In this document: positions 11,801 through 21,705 of the stretch, piece by piece | Layout of the letters: each line of letters starts with the position of its first letter | Numbering within the stretch: position 1 is the first letter of the stretch | Assembly (NCBI GenBank): GCA_012845835.1 | Contig: JABAKD010000030.1 | Location: 4,729,416 to 4,793,415, forward strand | Length of the DNA: 64,000 nt | Reading direction: 5' to 3' | From: Undaria pinnatifida | Lineage: Eukaryota > Sar > Phaeophyceae > Laminariales > Alariaceae | Position numbers and translations under genes: made by a program | Notes under the pieces: generated by a model | Database searches by the model: none | What the model saw: only the letters and a program-made list of their open reading frames with translations | What the model was told of the DNA's origin: nothing

Positions 11801-14800
11801 CTACTGATGAGGAGGAGGAAAGGGGGGGGCTAGAGGAAGTCGCGCGGACCCGCAGATGCATCATACGTCCCCCCGTCTGGGTGTTTTAGGGTGAAGTGGA
11901 GTAGAGTGGAAGGACGGGGAGGGGAAGGAGTGGAATGGAAGGGGGGGGGGGGGAGAGGGGGGGAGAGAGAGGGGGGAGGGGGGGAGGGGGGGGGGGGGAC
12001 AAAAAACGGACGCAAGGCGGGGGAAGAGAACCGGTTATCACAGCAATTCAGATAAAGGGACAACAAACTTGAAATAAGCCTAGGGCACTCTATACGGAGT
12101 TGAAACAGTGTCAGACGCGAAACACTAAAACCTAGTACTTAATTAGTCACCTCCATGAAGGGGATGCTGTCGCCTTCCATCGAGGGCCGCGCCAGCACCG
12201 TCCCCCGTGTGTCGATCCCGTTCGAGCCCGCTGCTGATGCCGCCCGCAGCGACGCCTGCGTGCGAAAACGGCGGCAACATCCGACGGGTCGTTCAAAACA
12301 CAACGTGCTCCGTCCGGGCATTGCAGCGACGCGCGGGTCTACAGTCATACGACTACGGCCATGCATGTAATGAGTACACCCCCACCCCCCCACCCCCCCT
12401 CTCTCCTCCCCTCCCCTCCCTTCTCACCTCCCCCTCGGACCGAGAGCGCCTACCCCCTCCGCCACCACCGCCACTTACGCCGCGGCGAGCAGCCGGCGAG
12501 TTAGGCTTCCCCGCCGCCACCCGGCTTCCCCCCCAGCGACTGCCGTCCGAGCTTTCCTTCAGCACCGGGTGCAGAGGGCTGGCGCCCCGCGAAGAACGGG
12601 CGGCGTAGAAGGGGGTGGGGGAGGCAGCGAGCGATTCGCGGAAGGCAGCGGTTATATCGGCGGGACGGCGGCGACAAGTTGAGAAAAAATATCATAATAT
12701 TTTTATTGCATTATTTTTGTTTTTCCCCATATGTCAATGTAAGGATCTAGTTAAAAAAAAAATGCCAACAGTAGTAGAAGCATCTTCCCAAACTATTATG
12801 TCGACCCCTTTAGCCTTCATTTCTCACGCCAGCAGTAGGTTCTGCTCGTCGGCTACCCACCAGCTTCTTGCATTCTGCTGTATGCTTCGCCTCTCTTATT
12901 AATATGAATGGTACCCGCTTTGTCCTTGCCCGTCCTCCGAGTGCAAATTCGTCCGAACAACGTACTTGCTTCATCACATGCCTCCCATCATAATAACATT
13001 CAATATCTCTCCACGAAGCTCCACACTTTCTACGTTCAACCCTCCACATTATTTTACTGCAAGTTGTTGATCTCACATTTACTCAATGCCGTACAAGGTA
13101 ATCTATTAACAGTACAAGCCCGTCGTCAAGAAAAGGGACACAAGAAGTCTTTACAGACGTCCGGCATCTCATTATGTCTGACGCCGCTCCAGCTCGAACC
13201 CCCCTCCCCTCTCCCCCCCGGCCTCCTCCGACGACGGTCTCCCGGCCCCATCCACGTCGCGCAAGTGCCCTCAACACGACCAATGCCCCCCGAGACCATG
13301 GCCTCAACCCCTCCCCCCCCACCTCCGATATGCCAGAAAGTATGCACAAGGTGCGGAAGCCCGCCTCCCACATGGCTCTTAGTAGAATGCAGTTCACCTT
13401 TCATGCCACTCGCCGAACCCCTCACGGCGCTTCGCGCTTAGGGTCACACAATCTCCGCCAGGTCGACGAAAACCGGGCGTCCTTCGTCCGTCCCGTCATG
13501 GCAGGGACGTGAGGGTCACGGGTCTTCAGACTACGGCTACGCATGAAATGAGTACACCCCCCCCCCCCCCCCCCCCGGCCGAGAGTCCCACCGCTACCTT
13601 GGACCCAATAGATCACAGTACGGGACGCCCAATACAGAAACAGAAATACAGATCCAGGCTGGGTTTCCTATTTGGGAGAGGAGGCGTTAGACACTAACTT
13701 CAGCATGTAACGGCTCACGGGTTTCTGATACTCGTAGTCAGTCTGCCTTTGTTCTTGCACCTGGTGGTGGCTTTCCTAGTGTGCCCGTACGTGCCGGCCA
13801 TCGATACCAGCAGTATTCCAGACACCGGCACTAATTGGGTATAGTACCGTTGCCGGTACTATTGATAGTATAGCGGAGTTCCAGTCTTGCCAGGCGATTT
13901 CATCGGCACTATGGAGAGCAGTGGCACTATTCAACCGGCACTACGAACAGCACAGTACAGGCCCCTGTTTCTTATTATGAATAGGTGTCCTGTACTGTAC
14001 TGGTGCGAGACCTAATCTGATGATAACCGCCGCCAGCCGGCGACCGGCGACATGGATCATGACGTCAAGGTTCCATACACACGTGTTACGCGTACCACTT
14101 TTAGTATGTGGTGGTTTTTTTCCTGATGGGTGTTCCTCCACTAAAGAGTGACTGGGAGCCTGTCCTGTGACCACGGGCTTGCTTATGCGAGTTTATGCGC
14201 GAAAAACAGCAACAGCAACTGCAACAGCGACAGCAACAGCAACAACAACAACAACAACAACGTCGTAAAGATCAGATCCCCATCCATGATCTACGTTGGG
14301 ACAGATCCCTGGTATATATGGTCTGCATGCCCTATAGATCATGTTGCCGTGTGGGAACCGGATGATGTATGAATATAGCATGTTTCCTGGGTTGGATCTG
14401 TCCTACACACATCCTGCGAAACATACCACATCATAACGACATATGCAGCATGTAATGATCTAGATCGTGATCTGCCTGATGTGCTCAAGGTTCGACTCCC
14501 TTTCAGCCAAAAAGGTCTATCGATGGTCTAGATTTGACCCGTCAAGGGCTCCGTAAACATAATAAACTGGTTTCAGTATGGCAAGCTCCTTCTTGACGGC
14601 TGCCCGTCAAGGGGCATGATGACCGTCAAGTGTACGTATTGGCTCTCTCTCGAGCCGGCCTTGACGGCTGGCCGCCAAGGGTCAATAGTGCCGTCAACCG
14701 ACATATTTCCTCTCTCTCTCGAGGCGGACGCCCAGCCACGACGCCACGCCGGACACCCCGGAACGCGGCTCCCGGCCCTCCACCTACGGCGAAACTCTCC

Positions 14801-17800
14801 CCTATAGTGCCGGTTGACTAGTGCCTATTTCCACTTTAGTGCTGGTGAAATCGCTTGGCACGACCGGAACCCGCTATGCCAGTACCATAATTTATACTAT
14901 ACCCAGTAGTGCCTGTGTCCGGTATGATGCCGGTATTGTTGGCTGGCACATAGCGGCACTACAGGAAAATCACGACGGCATCGCCAAGATCTACTCCGCG
15001 TCGTTTTATGACCGCAGCACGGGCTCTGGCCCCTCGACTTCGTGCGTGACGAGGCTCGTGTGCAAAGAGGCGACCAATATGGCGGTGATGCAGCAAGCAA
15101 GTCCATTGATACTGGATGCCGCTGCGCTTCTTCTGCAGGCGGGATCTGAAGCATCAAGGATCTCAAAACGTGCTGCGTGCGGCACAAGACCAGGCAGGCG
15201 TTTTTTTTAATGCGGTCACGAACAGTCTTGCCCGTGACCGCATCACAAAACGCCTGTCTGATCGTTAACGCAGCGCAGCACGTTCTCGGAGATTCTTGAT
15301 CTTTGAGCTTGCGCTTGCAGAAGCAGCGCAGCGGCATGCAGTGCGTGGACTCACTGCCAGCACACCGTGTTGCTCACTTTGGGCACGGGGTCGTCGCACA
15401 CAAACGCGGGGGTCGGAACCCACGCCGCACCCGTAAATGAAGCCGAGTAGACGAAATGGGGAGGCGGGAAAGGTTACGGTTGGGGTCCGCATTCCGGAGT
15501 GTCCTTTCGTGGCATCTGGCTGGGCGGCTGCTCCTGGCTCCAGGCACGTACCACGAGCTTATCGACACCAGTAAAACATCAAACCAGGGTAGAGCCCGAA
15601 CTGCTGTAAACTATTGCTGCTGTCCTGTCGGCTGCGCGTCCGCTTGGGATCGACCCATCGGTCGTTGCCGTGCGTGCACCTCGAAAAATTGGGTAAACCT
15701 GGTCCAACCACACACATCATATCACATCACACCACGTCACGTTGTCACAACCTTATTAATAGTTTGGGTAGGCAAGTGGATAACCTTTTTTACCAGTAGC
15801 CGAACGAACCCAACAGCTTCTGAAACCTGAGCGTATGGCGTCGACGGCAGGACAAAAACCTGCGCGTGGAAATCACTACGGGTTTCAAACACATCGCATC
15901 ACGTCCCATCGCATAGTCACCACGCACCTCAACCCGTCGCTGTTGAGCGCCTTCATAATCTCCTCCACGCTGCTAGCAGCATCTATGCCACCACCGCCGC
16001 CACCACCACCTCCGCTACCACCAACGCCACCACCGTAACCACCAGAGCCGCGCGCCGGGGTGGGCGAGTCGGTCTCTCGGGGAGACAAGCCCAAGCGCTG
16101 GTCCACAGGCAGGGGGCTGGGACAGTGGCTCCTACCGAAAACGGCGTTCGAAGATGGGCCTGCTCCGCCCCCCCCCGCTCCCATCCCCGCCCCTCCCCCC
16201 GTCACCGCCGCTGTAGACCTTGCCGTTACTCCCGCCTGCGGCAATATGCCGACGCCGCGAAGGCGTGTGGCACCGGGGTCTGGAGTTCTTGTGGAGGCCT
16301 GTCGTTATAGTAGTTTTGTACCGAAAGCAGCGATGTTAAACGTTAGACTTTACGGGTATCTATTCGCGGGTACGAGCTGTTCTATTACGTTTGGTCTGAA
16401 CAGCAATGACGGTTTCATGTTGTAGAGGGTCTGCATAAACCTCAGAGGCATTGTGTTGTTCGTTGTTGTTGTTGTTGTTGTGTTGTATGATATGTTGTGT
16501 CACGACGTTTTTTTTTTCAGGGGGCACCCTTTTGGGACTTGATAATAGTAGCGTACAGCATTCGCCCGCCAACAACGTGGCCAATAAGATCGTGATGCCC
16601 ACTTTGGGGCGGACGCTTGAGAAAAAGACTAAGAAATCGTGTTCAGCGGCGAGCGCTACACTAACTCCTACATAATAGTCTATGTTCAGGGTTATCAAGG
16701 GTGGTGTCACAATAATAATCTGAGGCTCATAACAAATAGGAGCATCTTTGTTCACGAGCCTATACTACACCTGTAACGACCGAACACACGAGAAGTGCGG
16801 TATATATCCCCCCCCTATTTTTTTTATTTTCGCCTAGTTTGTTCAAACGCCCCACTTACAATCAAAATCGGCCAGAGTAATAAACACCTCTACGCAGTTG
16901 ATATCACGTCATTATCTTTCTGACCATCCATGACGTAGTTTTCATTCTTCCCCCCACCCCCCTCAACCCCCCCCTCCAACGCCCCCTCTTTTCCCACCAC
17001 CCGCACGATCGCCTAGACCTAGCACCACGCGTATAACAAGCCCCTACATATCTTTGATCTCATAGCCGGAGTGTATTTGAATATTATATGTGACCTAAAC
17101 CTCCTGAAAAACCTCCCCACCCCCCCCCCACCCCCCTTTTCGCTCTCCCTTGCTCAAACGCCCCACCTAATATCGAAATCCGTCAGATTAATTAACACTT
17201 CACGCACTGAATATCACTTCATTGTCTTTCTAGAGCCATCCATGCCGCTGCTTTCTCCCCCCCCCGCCCCCCCGCCCCAAACGCCCCCTCCTTCCCCACC
17301 ACCCGCACCATCGCCTAGACCTAGCACCACACGTATAACAAACCCCTACATCTTTTTGCCACCTAAAGCCCTTCCCTTTCCCCCCCCCCCGCCCCCACCC
17401 CCCACCTCCCCACCCCCCCACCCCATCCCCACCCCCTCGAACACTCCGCCCTTTACTCACTGATTGTACGACTCACCCCAGGATATACATGATAAACTGA
17501 TGCATTATTTCGAAAACCGTCACACTTATCCCCTTTAAAGAATGTATAGTTTCCACGCACAGATTGAGCTGCCCCACCCGCCCCCCCCCCGCCCCAACCC
17601 CCCCCCCATGATAAACTGGTGCATTTTTTTTTTTTTTTCCAAAACCGTCAGATTTATCCCCTTGAAGGATTTATACCTTCCACGCAAAAATTGCCCGCCC
17701 GTCCGCCCCACCCCCCCCCCCCAACCCCGCTCCCTTTTGATCAAAACCAGGCCCCCACGTCCTTCAAAACTCCCCCCTCCCCTCACCGGTTTTTCGACTT

Positions 17801-19728
17801 ACAGGATTCACTTGATAAACGGATGCAATTCCTTCCACAGCTGTCAGATTTTGTCCCCCTCAGAAATGGGTTTTATAGTTTCCGCGCACAGACTGGCTGA
17901 CATCACCCTGTTGACCCTGATAGCTACACTGTAGTTGCGAGGGGAGTCGCCGACCTATATCCTTAATGAGGACACACAACCCGTAATACGCGCGATCGGA
18001 GTATCACACACAGCTTGCAAAGATGAGTTTCGACAAAAACTTCGATCTCACAGCTGGATTGTATTTTCATTTTTTATAATATATCAGCAGGCGTTCTCCG
18101 GTATACCGGTGCCTGGTATTGAAAGAGACTGAAGCACTATGCTATTCTTCGTACCCGTACCTGGTGTACAAGCATAACCACCGCCGTGCATGCTGCGCTC
18201 GGGTTATGCACCCTCCCTACCTCATTGCACTTCGGACACGTCGCCTACGTGCCCAACCAGTTCGGGCTGCTTCGTGTGGGGCGGTGCCGCAATCGTCGTT
18301 GTTTTCGACACATTTGCGCCGTCTCAAAGCAAAAGTCTCAACTCTACCAATATGTCGGTGCCCAACGACATCTAGGATCACGCGGTGACCGTGTATGTGT
18401 ACTGATTTCTTCTCGCCTACCGAACGATGAGAGCTACGTCCGTAAAATTGTTTATTTTGTATGTTGATACTTCCGTCGTCGCAAGCTATGCTCCCAGCAC
18501 GAGCACATAGACTAACGGGTTTTATAGTTTCCGCGCACAGACTGCCTAACATCACCCTGTTGACCCTCGGACAGCTACACTGCTGTAGTTGCGAGGGGAG
18601 TCGCCGACCTATATCCTTAATGAGGACACACAACCCGTAATACGCGCGATCGGAGTATCACACACAGCTTGCTAAGATGAGTTTCGACAAAATATTCGAT
18701 CTCCCAGCTAGAGTGTATTTTAATACCAGGTAGTTTTTTGTTTTTTACAATATATGAGCCGAGTCGAGTTACGAGTTATTATGTAAGGTGTACGAGTACA
18801 TATCGGTGTACTGACAGGGCACTTGTTACGATAAGCGCTGCTCCGTATCGTACTGCTGCTGTGTGTACCGTCACCGTCTGTATTGTAGTGCTGCTGTGTA
18901 CCGGGGTACCTGGTGCATACCGCGTTTTCTTGTTCGCTTCGATTGTGGTAGTTTTGGCGGGAGACAAAAATTGTGCTACTTCGTTGAGTTTGCAAGCGCG
19001 ATTGATTACGAGGGCACGTGAGAGGTGAATCGGGAGTTTTCCGGAGGCCAAAGGCTTACAAAATACGAGTATCCTGACCTTATTCGGCTGGTTGTGGATA
19101 CTGCAACTTCCCCGGCCGCGGCTACGGCTCAGCTACCGCTGCTGCTGTGCCTACAGACATGCCGACGTACGTGCTCGTGCCGCTTCGAACTAACATAGTA
19201 CACAAATACACAGCAGTAGTAACAAATCGGGTGTCACACACGCGACGCATGTACGGTACTGCTGTTGTACCAAAATAGGCGCGACGTATCGACATGGCGG
19301 CCGTGCCTGATTCTGAGCACGAACGGCTGCTGGGTCTTTGTTGGCGCTACCTGGCTTCCATCTCTGCCTGAAACGACAACACTGGGGCATACACCAGCCA
19401 TAACACCACAACACCACAACAATAGCGGTCGGGTCGCTGGCTTCGCGCGGGACAGCACCCGTGGCGGCGCCTGTGGCAGTGACTCGTCAAAAAGATTGAA
19501 TATCCGGGCAAGGTACGACGAGTATATCCTGTCTGTTTCTTGGAGGATTAAATAACTAGAGGCAGGACACACCATCGACAGAGTTCAGCACATATACCAT
19601 CACCGCATGCCTACCTCCGCTTCCATTGCCATCTCGGCCTCCCGGTCATCCTCATCCCTGCAGTCATCGTACATATCCCCTTCCTGCTCCGCGTCTGCGA
19701 GAAGATCATCAAAATCGATTTCGTCCAT
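1557..19728 (-). CDS. CTF18: CTF18/CHTF18 clamp-loader large subunit, 13 exons, 3' end off the left edge
   Basis: Large AAA+ subunit of the alternative clamp loader RFC-CTF18, a nuclear protein that loads PCNA during replication and serves sister-chromatid cohesion (family knowledge). Seen here, N to C: acidic start [10 protein letters not shown]; a Gly/Ser-rich linker; the CTF18 signature [20 protein letters not shown]; Walker [12 protein letters not shown] followed by NASDDRS; Walker B LIVLDEVDG; sensor-1 region [34 protein letters not shown]; then alpha-helical segments aligning with the metazoan protein. Spliced exons give 797 codons with every junction in phase (11 of 12 introns phase 0, one phase 2); human CHTF18 is about 975 residues, so roughly 150-200 C-terminal residues lie beyond position 1. 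Introns are 0.1 to about 3.3 kb and full of repeats. The family assignment is secure from exons 5-13; exons 1-3 rest on splice phase and composition. Confidence 0.93.
1880..2870. repeat. CCAA tetranucleotide array
   Basis: About 1 kb of degenerate AACC/CCAA repeats, densest from 2220 to 2860. Long open frames on both strands are by-products. Confidence 0.95.
2880..3780. repeat. tandem array of roughly 80-bp units
   Basis: Repeated blocks contain ATCGTCCAACACTAATTCC, AAGTAGTTTTTCCC and GGGGTGCACTTCTAATTGGG. A longer unit including GGTACAGGTACTCTATTAAT occurs at about 2850, 3015 and 3270, giving a two-level arrangement. Confidence 0.85.
4139..4300 (-). CDS. CTF18: CTF18 exon 12
   Basis: A 54-codon phase 0-0 exon. 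[20 protein letters not shown] and [17 protein letters not shown] match the ALDWLAFDDLL and LLRYPPFLPVAFHVLF blocks of CTF18. The donor is AAG|GTGGGA. Confidence 0.94.
4330..5030. repeat. TTG-rich and CATTCGGTAGT-type degenerate repeats
   Basis: GTTTGTTTG and GCTGTTG runs pass into a region where CGTTCGGT or CATTCGGTAGT recurs every 10-20 bases. It lies in CTF18 intron 11. Confidence 0.85.
5123..5350. repeat. ACCGA pentanucleotide satellite
   Basis: About 45 units of ACCGA/GAACC with scattered substitutions. Open frames on both strands (RTEPN or GSVRF repeats) are artefacts. Confidence 0.95.
5481..5624 (-). CDS. CTF18: CTF18 exon 11
   Basis: A 48-codon phase 0-0 exon between GTTGCAG|GGC and [29 protein letters not shown] matches the post-ATPase helix pair of CTF18 (EKVVQGLFDNFLRLR in human). 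Confidence 0.93.
5671..5707. repeat. CAA microsatellite
   Basis: Twelve CAA units just upstream of the CTF18 exon 11 acceptor. Confidence 0.95.
6476..6672. repeat. CTA microsatellite
   Basis: About 65 CTA units with CTG/CTT variants, starting directly after the duplicated half-exon of CTF18. Confidence 0.97.
6717..6813 (-). pseudogene. duplicated 3' half of CTF18 exon 10 in the following intron
   Basis: [20 protein letters not shown] copies [20 protein letters not shown] of exon 10 at a constant offset of about 138 bases, with several substitutions. It has no acceptor of its own and runs straight into a CTA microsatellite, so it looks like a non-functional tandem partial exon copy. Confidence 0.8.
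6856..7086 (-). CDS. CTF18: CTF18 exon 10 (AAA+ lid)
   Basis: A 77-codon exon with [36 protein letters not shown] and [18 protein letters not shown], the lid region (DIRACINTLQF and GLKDQRRGLF in human). It uses the GAG|GTTTGA donor so that exon 11 stays in phase 0. Its 3' half is duplicated downstream (see the copy at 6717-6813). Confidence 0.94.
7478..7640. repeat. GTGCCGGT/ACCGGCACTA family fragment
   Basis: Alternating TAGTGCCGGT and ACCGGCACTA blocks around ATATGTGCCAAGCGATTTCA. The same family occurs at 13.8, 14.8, 48.2 and 50.2 kb. It lies just 5' of the CTF18 exon 9 donor region. Confidence 0.7.
7650..7763 (-). CDS. CTF18: CTF18 exon 9 (sensor-1 region)
   Basis: A 38-codon phase 0-0 exon. 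[20 protein letters not shown] matches the sensor-1 strand (ICNDQ in human), and [10 protein letters not shown] matches the SRLVQRL segment. Splice sites are GGGCAG|GTG and CTTAAG|GTATAT. Confidence 0.96.
8015..8143 (-). CDS. CTF18: CTF18 exon 8
   Basis: A 43-codon phase 0-0 exon: [16 protein letters not shown] completes the Walker B DEVDG motif, followed by a basic loop [15 protein letters not shown] that leads into the sensor-1 strand of exon 9. Confidence 0.95.
8441..8652 (+). repeat. CAA-tailed repeat unit 1
   Basis: A body of about 75 bases with ACTCCAGAGTGACTGGAGCC and TGTGACCACCGACTT passes into a CAA/CAG/ACG trinucleotide tail. It is directly repeated at 8653 and has a diverged relative at 14126. 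Confidence 0.85.
8653..8878 (+). repeat. CAA-tailed repeat unit 2
   Basis: Nearly identical body to the unit at 8441 and an even longer CAA tail, ending 51 bases from CTF18 exon 7. Confidence 0.85.
8930..9130 (-). CDS. CTF18: CTF18 exon 7 (Walker A and Walker B)
   Basis: A 67-codon exon with Walker [21 protein letters not shown], the [17 protein letters not shown] block and Walker B LIVLDE, which ends exactly at a GAG|GTGCGC donor. The order and spacing match CTF18 far better than RFC1-5 or RuvB. Confidence 0.97.
9653..9763 (-). CDS. CTF18: CTF18 exon 6
   Basis: A 37-codon phase 0-0 exon ending DKRPEAR at a CGG|GTGAGG donor. It joins directly to [14 protein letters not shown] of exon 7, as expected for the RP-(x)n-LCGPPG junction of the family. 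Upstream is a long AG-free pyrimidine tract on the minus strand, and the second AG after it keeps the frame. The acceptor choice is the uncertain part. Confidence 0.75.
10026..10420 (-). repeat. dispersed repeat, GCTTCGCGCTTGG family
   Basis: A reverse-oriented, nearly full copy with the ends GTACTCATTTCACGCATAAG and TCTCTTGGAGTGTCC. It shares the order of blocks with 35815-36150. Confidence 0.8.
11221..11290. repeat. CTC microsatellite and C run
   Basis: Thirteen CTC units followed by a C run, next to the CTF18 exon 5 donor. Confidence 0.95.
11352..11876 (-). CDS. CTF18: CTF18 exon 5 (WVDKYAP signature)
   Basis: A 175-codon exon from ACACCCAG|ACG to GGGAG|GTGAGC. After the exon 4 beta segment it has [13 protein letters not shown], a long Ala/Gly/Ser-rich linker, then [20 protein letters not shown] and [12 protein letters not shown]. 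The last two blocks are diagnostic for CTF18: human has LWVDEFAP...LLSDD...LWDLVVFG. Confidence 0.93.
12151..12255 (-). CDS. CTF18: CTF18 exon 4
   Basis: A 35-codon phase 0-0 exon between CGCACGCAG and GAG|GTGACT. The peptide includes [18 protein letters not shown], which leads into [12 protein letters not shown] of exon 5. Together they match the short beta segment (xDGxRVYxxL in other CTF18 proteins) that precedes the AAA+ region. Confidence 0.75.
12286..12386 (+). repeat. dispersed repeat fragment, GCTTCGCGCTTGG family
   Basis: The 3' part only, ending CTACGGCCATGCATGTAATG-AGTACACCCCC. Confidence 0.75.
12428..12578 (-). CDS. CTF18: CTF18 exon 3
   Basis: Acceptor GCGCCAG|C supplies the base needed by the phase-2 exon 2. 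The reading [18 protein letters not shown] then continues through a Gly/Ser/Arg-rich tail to GGGGAG|GTGAGA in phase 0. It sits in a GC-rich simple-sequence setting, so the exact acceptor is less sure than the frame. Confidence 0.6.
13384..13577 (+). repeat. dispersed repeat copy, GCTTCGCGCTTGG family
   Basis: Contains TTCACCTTTCATGCCACTCG, GCGCTTCGCGCTTAGGG and ATGAAATGAGTACACC, ending in a C run. Confidence 0.8.
13780..13960. repeat. GTGCCGGT family fragment
   Basis: CCGGCACTAATTGGG, TTGCCGGTACTAT and CAACCGGCACTACG blocks, related to 7478-7640. Confidence 0.65.
14126..14252 (+). repeat. CAA/CAG-tailed repeat, diverged copy
   Basis: AGAGTGACTGGGAGCC, TGTGACCACGGGCTT and TATGCGAGTTTATG precede a CAGCAA tail, as in the pair at 8.44-8.88 kb. 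The body-plus-tail structure is conserved 6 kb away. Confidence 0.8.
14800..14960. repeat. GTGCCGGT family copy
   Basis: CCCTATAGTGCCGGTTGACT, then GTGAAATCGCTTGGCACG and ACCCGCTATGCCAGTACC. The same order is seen at 50170 and 50370. Confidence 0.75.
15749..15855 (+). repeat. TAGTTTGGGTA... repeat ending in a TGGCGTCG primer-like motif
   Basis: Shares GTTTGGGTAGGCAAGTGG and TGGCGTCGACGGCAGGAC with 21270-21405. The TGGCGTCG...GGCAGGAC tail is also found just inside the 5' LTR of the TRIM at 34.8 kb. Confidence 0.6.
15928..16235 (-). CDS. CTF18: CTF18 exon 2 (low-complexity N-terminal region)
   Basis: Acceptor GCCGCAG|GCG keeps phase 0 with exon 1. The peptide holds [19 protein letters not shown], a Gly-rich stretch, then [13 protein letters not shown]. 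It ends in phase 2 at TTGAG|GTGCGT. The 308-base length and the single completing base supplied by exon 3 fit exactly. The sequence itself has no strongly conserved motif. Confidence 0.6.
17868..18095. repeat. direct repeat, copy 1 of 3
   Basis: Begins GGGTTTTATAGTTTCCGCGC and includes ACCCGTAATACGCGCGATCG and GATGAGTTTCGACAAAA. Copy 2 starts 649 bases downstream at 18517, and a partial copy is at 28870. Confidence 0.85.
18517..18768. repeat. direct repeat, copy 2 of 3
   Basis: Same order of blocks as 17868-18095, with a small insertion (AATACCAGGTAG) near the 3' end. No coding capacity between the copies. Confidence 0.85.
19615..19728 (-). CDS. CTF18: CTF18 exon 1 (start codon)
   Basis: ATG at 19728-19726 opens an acidic 38-residue segment ([18 protein letters not shown]...) that runs in phase 0 to a GAG|GTAGGC donor. 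An acidic start is usual for CTF18 proteins. The link to exon 2 crosses a 3.4-kb intron and rests on phase and on the absence of any other acidic start nearby, so it is an inference. Confidence 0.65.
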
Positions 19729-20036
19729 CGTTTTTGCTGATGTCAAGTACAAGAATGCACTTCAAGCTTTCTGAGGGGCACGAGAACTCGTGGGCTCTAT
19801 GGGTCCCGGGTCAAGTTGGGCCGGCGGAGCCAGGCACCACCTACCAGTAGAGATGTGGATAGGTTGCAGGAGAGAGAGGCGGTCACTGCCCCACACCGCG
19901 ACAACGCAACAAGCACTCGATTCTCGATAAATTCAAATTTCCAAAAATCCGCCTCCGCAGTTCATTGGAACTCCAACGTTAAAGCCGTGCTGTTACGTTT
20001 CACGAAAAAGGAAACCGAACACTGACAACGACAACG

Positions 20037-20096
20037 ACATGACATGACGACATGACGACATGACGACATGACGACACGACGACACGACGACGTAGC
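20037..20096. repeat. 9-bp minisatellite (ATGACGACA)
   Basis: About six units of ATGACGACA/ACGACGACA. Confidence 0.85.
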
Positions 20097-21114
20097 GATA
20101 GCACAACAGGCGGGACGGCAGAAGCCATGAAGATATATTATAGAGTGGCAGACAGCCAATTGCCGATAACCGCTGATCCACTGATGGCCGCATGGTCGAT
20201 GACGGTCAGTGGCCAGCTGCGACCGACTAAAGATCGTGACATGGATGGGTAGCGAGACGTTTTTGATTTGCATCGTACTATCACGCCACCAAATGTTGAC
20301 GGTTTATGGCGGCCTACATTTTTACGTCGTGCTTTTCTTAGTTCGTGTGACGTGCGAGTAAAATGCGAAGCGTGTAACGTATTCGTATTGTATCGTACCT
20401 AGATATTAATACTGGTATCGAACAAAACATAGGTACAAGTAGTCGTCGGTAAAGCAGGTGGGACGCTTGTAAAACGTGCACATGCGAAACGAATCCCATC
20501 AGATCAGATTTGCTCGCTTGCCACACGGTATCATGCTGGCTGTTGTTCTATCTGCACCATACTGCTGCACGTAGCTCTCCAAACTAGGTACACAGAGACA
20601 GAGATCAGAGGTACAATAACTGAAGGAGGATATCGCAGCGTAGTGCTTTTAGAGACCTTGACAGACGTCTTCGTCTCGCAACCGATGTATGTTAGACGTC
20701 ATCAAACAACAACAGCAGCAGTATCGTCTGATCTCGTCAAAGGAAACATTCCCAATGTTGGCTGCTGCGACAGTACCGGGGGTACGACGCCCAGCTCCAA
20801 TCGAGATCCAGGCGGCGGGGGCACGTCCCGCGAGGAGCTCGGCGGGCGGACGCTGGACATGCCGAACGGCAGACAACCCGACCACTCTTCTTCTTGCAAG
20901 GTGCAGGCATGTATCGTACGACGTTTTCATTGTTCATTGGGAATTGAAACCGCGAGCGCCTTGCATGGGCAGCACAGCAGTACAGCAGCACCAGGCCCTC
21001 TGATAAGCATCCGAGATATCGTTGTGGTTGCAGCCTAGATTTTCACTGTAGAAAAGGCGTGTCCTACGTACACTACAGTAAGGCAGCTTCAGTATTACAG
21101 CTAGATGTCGGTTT

Positions 21115-21190
21115 TTCCAGGGCTTTCACGGGTCATGACCTGAACCGCGGATCACGTCAGGTGAGGTTATCAAAATCTCGCGGGTCGAGT
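21115..21190. repeat. GGGCTTTCACGGGTCATGACC fold-back family, fragment
   Basis: Shares the TTTCACGGGTCATGACC end and the ATCAAAATCTCGCGGGTCGA interior with the fuller copy at 32745-32945. Confidence 0.65.
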
Positions 21191-21269
21191 GGGGGGTCGG
21201 GTCAGGAGGCGTGTTTCCTGACTCCTAGGAGCGTCGCAGGGCAGCGCCACCTCACAGACAATAGCTACC

Positions 21270-21405
21270 TGGTAGGTGTTATAAGGCTTAGTTTGAGTAG
21301 GCAATTGGACGTATTACAAGGCTTAGTTTGGGTAAGCTACTGGCTAACCTTTTGCCAGTGGTCAAACGGATCAATACCCCCTAATGGCGTCGCCGGCAGG
21401 ACCAT
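21270..21405 (+). repeat. GGCTTAGTTTGGGTA family with TGGCGTCG primer-like end
   Basis: Contains GGTGTTATAAGGCTTAGTTT, CTTTTGCCAGTGGTCAAACG and TGGCGTCGCCGGCAGGACC. Relatives are at 15749, 22125, 34335 and 34465. It could be decayed LTR plus primer-binding-site remnants (inference). Confidence 0.6.
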
Positions 21406-21705
21406 GGTTTTTTGGGTCGTAAGTTCGAATCCCACCATCCACATAGAGTAATAATTTTTTTACGACTTTCCCCGTGTCGAACTCGAAAAACACTCTCCCC
21501 GGTATACCCAGGAAACGAAACCGCTTGGATATTATTGTTTCATTTGCCATCTGACAATGTCTAGCGTGAGTGTCAAAAACCAGAAACATGATGAAAGAAC
21601 ACAACATCCAAGATGAAAAGCGTGAAACGATGTTCCCAGCAACCAAAAACTACGAACACTATCAATACATGTACCTCCCTCTGTTCTCCTGGCCCTGCCC
21701 CCTCC

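Larger units (their letters stand above)
16240..19614. other. CTF18 intron 1, no gene recognised
   Basis: C-rich low-complexity DNA (17.1-17.8 kb, with repeated GATAAACTGGTGCATT and ACCGTCAGATTTATCCCC blocks) and the direct repeat pair described separately. Confidence 0.6.

Noticed and set aside
14430-14515. GGTTCGACTCC as a Pol III B-box or tRNA
   Set aside because: No A-box or cloverleaf upstream; kept only as a chance match.
21376-21450. Possible tRNA gene (GTTCGAATCCCACC looks like a T-loop)
   Set aside because: No matching acceptor stem, D-arm or anticodon arm at the right spacing; part of a dispersed repeat.
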